From Promethearchaeota archaeon (lineage in GTDB: Archaea; Asgardarchaeota; Lokiarchaeia; Sigynarchaeales; SOKP01), in NCBI GenBank assembly GCA_019058515.1, contig JAHPYY010000092.1, positions 1-64,000 on the forward strand: a stretch of 64,000 nucleotides of DNA. The letters run 5' to 3'. The first letter of the stretch is position 1; each line of letters starts with the position of its first letter. Below, piece after piece: positions 18,579 through 26,438 of the stretch. The position numbers were made by a program, and so were the translations under genes. Under the pieces are notes generated by a model. That model made no database searches, was not told the origin of the DNA, and saw only the letters and a program-made list of their open reading frames with translations.

Positions 18579-18977
18579 ATGGCAGAAAGCAAAATTCGAG
18601 TTCTTATGAGTAAACCTGGGATAGACGGACACTGGAGAGGAGGAATTGTTGTATCTAGAGCCTTACGCGATGCGGGAATGGAAATTATATTTGGTGGATT
18701 TCAAAATATTCAAGAAATAGTAGAGTCAGCAATTCAAGAAGATGTTGATGTTATTGGTTTAAGCATTCACTCCGGTGCTCATTTTGCGTATACGCAACAA
18801 GTAATTGATCTTTTAAAAGAAAAGGGCGTTTTTGAAAATTTTATGCTACTCGTAGGGGGTGTGATTCCCGCTAAAGATTTTGATAAGTTAAGAAAAATTG
18901 GAGTAGCAAATGTATATGGTCCTGGTTCCATGACTATTGATATTGTTGAGTTCATTAAAGCGAATGTTAAAAAATAA
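18579..18977 (+). CDS. B12-binding small subunit of acyl-CoA mutase
   Basis: This 132-residue cobalamin-binding domain is the C-terminal subunit of the mutase encoded just upstream. The DxHxxG motif is GIDGHWRGG, with His18 the predicted lower axial cobalt ligand. Further family motifs are LSIHSGAH and LVGGVIP. The usual family sequence is DGHDRG; here a Trp replaces the second Asp. The frame is open from GTG 18570, but GGTG at 18569-18572 is placed 6 bases before ATG 18579, and homologues begin at that Met, so 18579 is the better start. It works with the 557-residue subunit to isomerise an acyl-CoA. Confidence 0.9.
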   Translation: MAESKIRVLMSKPGIDGHWRGGIVVSRALRDAGMEIIFGGFQNIQEIVESAIQEDVDVIGLSIHSGAHFAYTQQVIDLLKEKGVFENFMLLVGGVIPAKDFDKLRKIGVANVYGPGSMTIDIVEFIKANVKK

Positions 18978-19103
18978 AATTTAAGCTATATTCATGTAAT
19001 CTTAATTTTTTCCTTTTTTTTGGATTTCAGTAATAAGATTTTTCAAATTTACTTCAGTTTTTATATTATTAAACTGCGAAATAGCCAATTTTAAGTGAAT
19101 TAA

Positions 19104-21236
19104 ATGAGTCAAAATCAACTTAAGCTAGAGAATAAATATTGGTCAATAAATATCCAGAAGAATGAAAGTAATGGATTTTTTTACATTTTAAAGGATAAAC
19201 TGAATGATATTGTTTACGCGGATCAAGATTATCATTATCGCATTCAAATGTCAAAAAAGAGAGGATCTCGTTATTCCTATTTGCCTAATATAGGAGTAGA
19301 GCGTAATGCCAGACAGCTAGAATCAAGAGATATTTACTTTGAGGATGATAAAACCCTTATTATAGGAGGAACATTTCGGAATACAGAATTACAAATTAAA
19401 CACAAGTTTTACTTAAAAGAAAATGATAGATGGCTAAGCGAATTCATTTCTTTATGTAATCCCAGTAGCAAAGACATTAAAGTAAACTATATCAATTTTG
19501 GCTTTAAAAAATTGCTTTTCAATCAATTTCAGGGTTGGATTGACAATTTAGATGATATGGAATTAACTTCTATTCCATCTCGTAGATTTAGTGGGTATGG
19601 TAGAGATAGAAAAAAAGAAATCTTTAGTGCTTCAGATTTATTATACGATGCTTGGGTTTTTAACGAGGGAGAGCTCCCAGGATTCTGTGCAGAAGGCTGG
19701 GTTTGGTCGAATTCGCAAAATGGAATTATGTTATGCAAATATAATCCTTCTCAAGTTGAATTTTCTCGCTTTAAAGTAATTACCACCAAACTTCCAGGTA
19801 GAGGAGCTGAAGATGTTTCAATTATTTACGGAGGTGCTTTTCTATGTAAAGGAAATCCTGAGTTGGCGACTATTCTTAAACCCAATCAGACATATCAATT
19901 TGGCGTTTCTAAATACATCTCCTTCAAAGGAGATTATAAAGAAGGTTATTATCTTTACCGAAAGCATCTTGAAGAATGCGGTCATCGATATAGTTTAAAT
20001 TACAATCCTCCAATTCATTGGAATGAATTGTATAATTTAGGTTGGAAGGCAGAGAAGAACGGTTTTTTCGCCTTAAATTCTGAATTCAATCTTTATACAT
20101 TAGAGCAATTGTATGAGGAAGCAAGTTTGGCTAAAGATATCGGAGCAGAGTGTCTTTACTTAGATCCCGGTTGGAACACACACCTTGGTTCTGAAATCTG
20201 GAATCAAAAAAGATTTGGCCCTCTTAAAGTATTTTCAGAATATATTCACGATAAATATGAATTAAAGTTAGGATTACATCTTATGATGAATTTTGAAGGA
20301 GAAACTGAACCAGATGAGTTTTACCTTAGATCACAAAAAGGTGTTCGAGTGGTATCAGATCCCTATTTAGGACTTTATTGCGTGTGTGCTAACGATTATT
20401 GGGTAAAGGAGAAGAGCCGGAGGTTGTTAGATCTGGCAAAGAACGGCATTGATTTTTTCATGTTTGATTTTGCCGACTTTTCTATGTTTATGGTTAACGA
20501 ATTAGGATGTTTTAACAAGGCTCACGGCCATGAAGTTCTTATGAGGCGACAAACCCATGCAGAAAATATTCTTAAAGTAATACAAAACGTTAAAAAAGAG
20601 TATCCTAACATCCTTGTAGAAGCCCATCCTCGCGGATTTAACCACCCCTTGTATTACCAGCATAATCTTCCTAACAGTTTTGATGAAAAGTGGGGGTTTG
20701 AATGCATGTGGAATCCAATGCGAGACTTATTGTCAGGTAGAGCGATTCAACTTTTTGAATATAATCTGGCGTATTCTATACCACTTTATTTACACATTAA
20801 CGAGAATAGCGATAACGAAAACATGCTGCAATTTTGGTGGTATGCGTCACTTGCGAGACACCTAGGCATAGGAGGTGTAAAAAGCAAAGACAGTATTAAG
20901 TACGGAGCGTTGAAAAACGCAATGGTCCTTTATAAAAAAATAAAGCTGTATTTCATTCAAGGGACATTCTGGGGTTTAAATCAAAATCTACACTTACATA
21001 TAAATGAGCGTAAAAAAACGGGAGTTATCACTGCTTATAATTTAACTAGTCGGAATCAAAAGATAGAAATTAATTTTGATCCTTCTAAATTTAGACTCGA
21101 GGCTAGAGATATTGAGTTATATAATGGGATTAATCAATCAATGGCTCCTTTAAATTCATTACAAATTACTAAAAATTCGATAGTTTGTGAGATAGAAATT
21201 CCTGCGTTATCACCAGCAATTGCATTACTAAAATAA
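19104..21236 (+). CDS. Glycoside hydrolase, GH36/alpha-galactosidase-like
   Basis: This 710-residue protein has an N-terminal beta-sandwich of about 300 residues and a TIM barrel of GH-D clan type. Barrel features include ECLYLDPGWNTHLGS (about 349-363), a strand FFMFDFADFS whose first Asp would be the nucleophile, and VEAHPRGFNH. A C-terminal beta domain ends in EIPALSPAIALL. There is no signal peptide, so it acts inside the cell on alpha-galactosides or related oligosaccharides. The exact family is uncertain and GH31-like alternatives exist. It sits between the B12-binding subunit and MeaB, an odd place for a glycosidase. Confidence 0.65.
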   Translation: MSQNQLKLENKYWSINIQKNESNGFFYILKDKLNDIVYADQDYHYRIQMSKKRGSRYSYLPNIGVERNARQLESRDIYFEDDKTLIIGGTFRNTELQIKHKFYLKENDRWLSEFISLCNPSSKDIKVNYINFGFKKLLFNQFQGWIDNLDDMELTSIPSRRFSGYGRDRKKEIFSASDLLYDAWVFNEGELPGFCAEGWVWSNSQNGIMLCKYNPSQVEFSRFKVITTKLPGRGAEDVSIIYGGAFLCKGNPELATILKPNQTYQFGVSKYISFKGDYKEGYYLYRKHLEECGHRYSLNYNPPIHWNELYNLGWKAEKNGFFALNSEFNLYTLEQLYEEASLAKDIGAECLYLDPGWNTHLGSEIWNQKRFGPLKVFSEYIHDKYELKLGLHLMMNFEGETEPDEFYLRSQKGVRVVSDPYLGLYCVCANDYWVKEKSRRLLDLAKNGIDFFMFDFADFSMFMVNELGCFNKAHGHEVLMRRQTHAENILKVIQNVKKEYPNILVEAHPRGFNHPLYYQHNLPNSFDEKWGFECMWNPMRDLLSGRAIQLFEYNLAYSIPLYLHINENSDNENMLQFWWYASLARHLGIGGVKSKDSIKYGALKNAMVLYKKIKLYFIQGTFWGLNQNLHLHINERKKTGVITAYNLTSRNQKIEINFDPSKFRLEARDIELYNGINQSMAPLNSLQITKNSIVCEIEIPALSPAIALLK

Positions 21237-21331
21237 TAGTTTATTTCTAATCTCAAAACATAAAAAAACCATGAAATATTTTTTTACTCAATTATAATAA
21301 ACTCGCTAATTCTATTAGGGACTGTGTTAAA

Positions 21332-22309
21332 TTGAAACCTACTAACGATTTAGAATCATTAATTAATAGATTTAAGTTTAAAGATAAAGTAGCACTGGCT
21401 AAATTAATTACGATAGTAGAGAATAATCCCGAAAAAGCAACCGAGATATTTAATCATTTTAAAGATTCCAACAAAGCATCTTATATCATTGGCATGACGG
21501 GATCTCCGGGTGTTGGCAAAAGTACTCTAACGGGAGCGATTGCCAAACAATTGCTCAATCAAGGAAAGTCGATTGGGATAATTTCGGTTGATCCGACCTC
21601 CCCATTTAGCGGAGGTGCGTTTTTAGGGGACAGAGTAAGGATGACAGATATTTCTTTGCACCCCAATCTGTTTATGCGTAGTTTAGCTTCGAGAGGATAT
21701 AAAGGGGGGATTTCCCGAGCGGTATTCGATATCAGCATGCTTTACGAAGCGTTTGGTATGGATTTAATAATAATTGAGACCGTGGGAGTAGGACAAGCAG
21801 AATTCGATATTTACAATCTTGCGTATACTGTAGTGGTAATTTTAGTACCCGGTTACGGAGACGCGATTCAAATGCAAAAAGCGGGGATCATCGAAATTGG
21901 TGACCTTTACAACGTAAACAAGAAAGACCTGGGCGGGGAGGATGTAGCAGTTCAAATCGAAATGATGTTAGATGACAGTCCAAACTTTCAATCTGGGTGG
22001 CGTCCTCCCGTCTCAATGACCGATGCGTTATGTGGAGAAGGTATTGATGATTTGATTCAGAACATTTACGACCACAAAGAACATTTAGAATTATCAGAAT
22101 TGCTTAAGGAAAAGAAAGTAAATAGATTTTCCTATAAAATTAAAGAAATGATATTTAGCAAGGTAGAAAAAATAGTTTCAGAAAATCTAATGGATGAAGC
22201 TCAGATCTCTTCTATAGTAGATAACGCTGTGTCTGATGGTAAATTTGGAATCTACGATTCTATTCATAAAATCTTTGAACAATTCAATTTTGAAGTAAAA
22301 AAAAAGTAA
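21332..22309 (+). CDS. meaB: MeaB/ArgK-type G-protein chaperone of B12-dependent mutase
   Basis: This 325-residue P-loop GTPase of the SIMIBI class loads and protects adenosylcobalamin in acyl-CoA mutases. The Walker A is GSPGVGKST (57-65), SVDPTSPFSGGAFLGDR is the family switch segment, ETVGVGQ is Walker B/switch II and NKKD is the G4 motif. It starts at TTG 21332. It lies in the same direction as the mutase subunit genes, one gene downstream, so it is the dedicated chaperone of that enzyme. Its presence together with a cobalamin adenosyltransferase at 37946 shows an active B12 mutase system. Confidence 0.93.
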   Translation: MKPTNDLESLINRFKFKDKVALAKLITIVENNPEKATEIFNHFKDSNKASYIIGMTGSPGVGKSTLTGAIAKQLLNQGKSIGIISVDPTSPFSGGAFLGDRVRMTDISLHPNLFMRSLASRGYKGGISRAVFDISMLYEAFGMDLIIIETVGVGQAEFDIYNLAYTVVVILVPGYGDAIQMQKAGIIEIGDLYNVNKKDLGGEDVAVQIEMMLDDSPNFQSGWRPPVSMTDALCGEGIDDLIQNIYDHKEHLELSELLKEKKVNRFSYKIKEMIFSKVEKIVSENLMDEAQISSIVDNAVSDGKFGIYDSIHKIFEQFNFEVKKK

Positions 22310-22393
22310 ACATAAGGGTTTAAGTCTTAGGTATTATTCTATTAACGATTAATTTTAACTCGTTCACTAAAGTTTTCATTTAATTTTTTACAT

Positions 22394-25360
22394 TTAATTT
22401 GTTCTTATAATGTCCACTATTCTGCCAATTTTGGACTTTCGAATTTCCCAGAAGCTAGAAATAAGTACGATAAATAAAAAGATCGTTGCCACAATAATTA
22501 TTTCTAATATAATCATATCTAAAGGAATCACGAATGGACGCAAAATTCCATAAAGATAGTCGGAATAATCGTATGTGTTTAACTGCAAATTATAACTCCA
22601 CGCAATAAAAAAGCCAATACTTCCAATTAGCGTCCCGAAGAGTAACAAGACTAACCCTTCTCCTAATTGAGATTTTATCAAAAACGAACTAGATACACCT
22701 CTAACCCTCATAAGCGCTAGTTCTCGCCGTTTTTCGATTATCGCTAGGTTTGTTATAACTAATATTCCACACACTGCAATCTCTAATAAGAAAGGAAATT
22801 GAAAATTCATTAAGTCAATTGCGCTAAAGAGCCCCCCTCGGTTTTCGTGATAGTTATCGAAAAGCTCCTCAAATGTTATGACAGAATAACTCTCGTTGGG
22901 GAAATCTTTTCTTAAAGCTTTACCTAAAACAATTGAATCTACTGTTGGTTCCTCTTCTAAATCAAGCAAATAGGTATAACTAGTGTCAGTCAAGTTGTAT
23001 AGTATTGTGTTGTTTAGGTAATTGAAGTTAATGTATACATCAGCTCCGTATCCGTAATTATTCCATTCGTCATAAAAAAATGTATGACCATCGTAAAGAC
23101 CAGGAAATATAGAACAAAAGCCAATTATTTTAAATACTATAGACATTTCCGTGTTATTTTTCAATTTGAATTTCAGTGGCAGCGGGTCTCCTAGGTTAAA
23201 CCCGAAGTAATCTACCCAACCTTTTGAAATTAAAACGCCGTCTTTGGTGTTGTTTAATTTGTGAAGGATTTGGGTTGGCTCCTCACCGTAGAAGTATGTA
23301 TTACTCAATTCAGATACATTTAATAGCGACATAGGGTCTACCCCTCTAGCATTAATTTCTGTAATTGTCGGTCCTTCTACAATATTTGAACTTGAAACGG
23401 ATATATCCTTTATATCCGCCGAATAATTGTAGAGTCTATCTCTGAAGTCCGTATAATTAAATGTGTCATCTCGAATGATGTTAAGTTTCATATCAGCTCC
23501 TACATCCATGTAAATCTGGTTAAATTCGTGTTGAGATTGACTAGCGGTTAAAATTTGACCAATAACACCAAAACATATTGTTGTACTGATAATGAAAATT
23601 AAGTGAACGGCTCTCACAGGATTTCTGGTAATATTTGTTGCTACCAATTTGCTAGTTTTGCGAGAAAACATTGATGCAAATTTTTCGCACAATTTCGTGA
23701 ATTTAACGACCAATCTTGTAGATATAATTTTGACTACAGCATATATTAGCAGAAAAGGAGAGATCCAAGTTAGTATGGGAATAATCATTTGGAATAAACT
23801 AGACCATAGGTACATAATCTCTGAAGGTCCAAATAGATCTTGAATGAAACTGTACACAATTGGAATAAGTCCCAATATTAGCGCTATCCACTCTCTTTTT
23901 CCTTTTTTTGGACCGCCAGCTAGTTCTTCTTGAAAATGGGGGATAATCTCAACCACATTCATTTCTGAATATCTTTTTATTGGTTTATAGGTTGTAAAAA
24001 AAACGAGTATAACCGCAATTGCTATTGATGTCATTATTGATATTGGATCTATGCGTAACGGATTCAATATGAGGTATTCTCCAAATTTTTCACCTAAAAT
24101 CTGCGCTATTAGCCCATAAGATATTCCTACACTAATTATAAGTCCGATTAAGCCCCCCACTATTCCAACAAACACCGCTTCCAAATAAAATATCTTGGAT
24201 ACTTGTCTGCTAGAAGCTCCATGACTTTTTAATTGTCCAAATTCTCTACGTCTTTGCTTTAAAACTAGCTTAAAAATTATTGAAGTCAGAAGAACGCCGA
24301 GTAAAATGGTAGGTATGCTCACGAAGAAACTATATAATTCATATTGATATAATTGAGCTTGTACACTAATATATACGCCGCTTAATTCGTCATAAACCCA
24401 TGCATTGACATCTCCTGACTCAATTATTATCCTGTTTTTTAAAGTTTCAAGGTATCGCATGGTAACCTCAGCGTTAAAAAGCGGTAATCTCTCACGCTTT
24501 AAGTCAATTAAGTACAAATTTCCTATTATTTCTTTAAATCCGGTTTCAAAGTAATAGGTCAAATTATTGGCGACTTTCGTTTGATAATCGAACTTTCCTA
24601 GGAGATAAGCATATACTTGAGGAATGTATTGTTGTGTTTTTAAAAACCCTCCTTGGTATATTGCATTGGGTTGAAAAACTCTATTAAATTTTTCATGGTC
24701 CCAAATTTCAAATGTTCCGACAATGGTGATCTCATCAACGGTAAAGTTATAATCAATCCAATCGTATAGTGTCTCGTTCCATTCCTTATAATAACTGTGA
24801 AGGTTGAAACGATCCCCAATAGTTAGGTTTTTTTTGTTTGCAGTGCGATTGTCTATTAAAATCTGTCCGTACTCCAGTTCTGATATGTTTATCATTTCAA
24901 ATGTGAAGATTTCATCTAATTTTGGAGAGTTAAATAGAACATCATCTACACCTAGCATATAAGTCTTATATTCAGTTTTAGAACTGTTCATCTCTTCTCC
25001 CATTTTCGCGATTTGTATACCTCTATTTAATTTTTCGCCTGGATACTCGTAAGGTGAGTTCCAAAAAGTATTAGTGTAAGAGGTGTATAAATTATCTATT
25101 ACTCCGAGACTATCCACGGTATTTTTTACGGTTTCTATACCATCAACGATACTATCTCTATCTACTTGAGAGTTATATACGATAAAATCAAAATCTATTC
25201 CCTCAAATCCCTTATATAACTTATATGTTGTTAATCCATCAGCGGCAATCATAATCCCACTAAGTAAGGTGATCGAAATTATTATTCCCGACATTACAGA
25301 TAAAGATCGCTTAGGATTCCTAAAGAATTGTTTGATGCTGTATCTTAATGCGAACAGCAT
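22394..25360 (-). CDS. FtsX/MacB-type ABC transporter permease
   Basis: This 988-residue membrane protein has an N-terminal membrane helix after a basic start (FFRNPKRSLSVMSGI), then an extracytoplasmic domain with many N-x-S/T sequons. Three helices around residues 340-470 contain the FtsX signature (KQRRREFGQLKSHGASSRQV). The same pattern is repeated in the second half, ending with LVITNLAIIEKRRELALMRVRGVS and a final helix pair. This duplicated FtsX layout is typical of LolCDE/MacB-like systems that act on lipoproteins, peptides or envelope substrates. It is the third gene of a leftward set with the ATPase at 25534 and a paralogous permease at 26439. Confidence 0.85.
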   Translation of the reverse strand: MLFALRYSIKQFFRNPKRSLSVMSGIIISITLLSGIMIAADGLTTYKLYKGFEGIDFDFIVYNSQVDRDSIVDGIETVKNTVDSLGVIDNLYTSYTNTFWNSPYEYPGEKLNRGIQIAKMGEEMNSSKTEYKTYMLGVDDVLFNSPKLDEIFTFEMINISELEYGQILIDNRTANKKNLTIGDRFNLHSYYKEWNETLYDWIDYNFTVDEITIVGTFEIWDHEKFNRVFQPNAIYQGGFLKTQQYIPQVYAYLLGKFDYQTKVANNLTYYFETGFKEIIGNLYLIDLKRERLPLFNAEVTMRYLETLKNRIIIESGDVNAWVYDELSGVYISVQAQLYQYELYSFFVSIPTILLGVLLTSIIFKLVLKQRRREFGQLKSHGASSRQVSKIFYLEAVFVGIVGGLIGLIISVGISYGLIAQILGEKFGEYLILNPLRIDPISIMTSIAIAVILVFFTTYKPIKRYSEMNVVEIIPHFQEELAGGPKKGKREWIALILGLIPIVYSFIQDLFGPSEIMYLWSSLFQMIIPILTWISPFLLIYAVVKIISTRLVVKFTKLCEKFASMFSRKTSKLVATNITRNPVRAVHLIFIISTTICFGVIGQILTASQSQHEFNQIYMDVGADMKLNIIRDDTFNYTDFRDRLYNYSADIKDISVSSSNIVEGPTITEINARGVDPMSLLNVSELSNTYFYGEEPTQILHKLNNTKDGVLISKGWVDYFGFNLGDPLPLKFKLKNNTEMSIVFKIIGFCSIFPGLYDGHTFFYDEWNNYGYGADVYINFNYLNNTILYNLTDTSYTYLLDLEEEPTVDSIVLGKALRKDFPNESYSVITFEELFDNYHENRGGLFSAIDLMNFQFPFLLEIAVCGILVITNLAIIEKRRELALMRVRGVSSSFLIKSQLGEGLVLLLFGTLIGSIGFFIAWSYNLQLNTYDYSDYLYGILRPFVIPLDMIILEIIIVATIFLFIVLISSFWEIRKSKIGRIVDIIRTN

Positions 25361-25533
25361 AGTTTTATTATGTATATCTTTAGATTTACGCGTAAAAATT
25401 ATGTTAATATAAACAAATTAGCTATTAAACTGTTTTGGAATAATTCTCGCCTAATAAGTTATTTAAAAAAAAGTATATATTTAATTTAAGGTTTGAAACA
25501 AAAAAAAACCATGGAGGTTTAAATCTTTAGATA

Positions 25534-26427
25534 TTATTCATTCTCAAGTTCTTTTATCGCGTCTGTGAGATCACTTAGCTTCCTCTTTATAACAGAGAAA
25601 TTTTTTCGATATTTACTTAATTCATTGCTGATTTCTTGGGGTACTTCTTTTCCATCAGAAACTATACCTGGAATGTATTCGTTCACGATAACTCCATCGT
25701 TTATGGTCAATACTCTGTCAGCGACTCTTTCGATTGCTCTGTCATGAGTTACAATTATAAGGCATTTGTTGGGGTATTCTTCTATTAAATCCTTGAAAAT
25801 GTCAAGAATGTTCTCTCTGGATTCTGAGTCAAGTTCTCCAGTCGGTTCGTCAGCAATAATAATGTCTGGGTCGTTTGCTAAGGCTGCTGCGATGGCAATT
25901 CTCTGCTGTTCCCCTCCGCTTAATTGACCTGGTTTATGACCAGAACGTTCCGTCATTTGAGTAAGTCGCAGAAGGTTTTTACTAATCTTCTTTCTTTTCC
26001 TAGCTGGCACTCCTTCAAAAACCAAAGGGAGTAGGATATTTTCCTCGGCTGTCAAGGTTGGAACAAGGTTCATGAATTGAAATACAACTCCAACTCTTTT
26101 TCGCCTGAATATTTCCAAATCCTTATTTGAAAGCTTTGTAATGTCAACTTTATCATTACTTCCTCCCTTGACTTCTTCGCTCGAATCGTGGTTACTGATT
26201 AAAATTTGACCAGCATCTGGCTTATCTAATCCTGCTATTAGGTTGACTAAAGTAGTTTTTCCACATCCGCTCGGTCCTTCTATAACTACAATTTCTCCCT
26301 CATTGAAACTTGCGTTTAATCCTCTTAAAGCCACTACTTCAATATTCCCCCGCTTGTATATTTTTACAAGGTCGTTTACTTCAATTTTCAATTCTGAATC
26401 ATTTTTTAACACTTTATCTTTACTCAA
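25534..26427 (-). CDS. ABC transporter ATP-binding protein (LolD/MacB type)
   Basis: This 297-residue ATPase has Walker A GPSGCGKTT, Q-loop FQFMNLVP, signature LSGGEQQR, Walker B IIIADEPTGELD and an H-loop VTHD, the classic MacB/LolD layout. A C-terminal extension of about 40 charged residues may be a coiled coil. The start is TTG 26427, preceded by GGTG a few bases upstream and 11 bases after the stop of the first permease. It lies between two paralogous permeases and probably energises both, perhaps as a heteromeric 2-permease exporter. Confidence 0.92.
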   Translation of the reverse strand: MSKDKVLKNDSELKIEVNDLVKIYKRGNIEVVALRGLNASFNEGEIVVIEGPSGCGKTTLVNLIAGLDKPDAGQILISNHDSSEEVKGGSNDKVDITKLSNKDLEIFRRKRVGVVFQFMNLVPTLTAEENILLPLVFEGVPARKRKKISKNLLRLTQMTERSGHKPGQLSGGEQQRIAIAAALANDPDIIIADEPTGELDSESRENILDIFKDLIEEYPNKCLIIVTHDRAIERVADRVLTINDGVIVNEYIPGIVSDGKEVPQEISNELSKYRKNFSVIKRKLSDLTDAIKELENE

Positions 26428-26438
26428 CTTTTACACCT

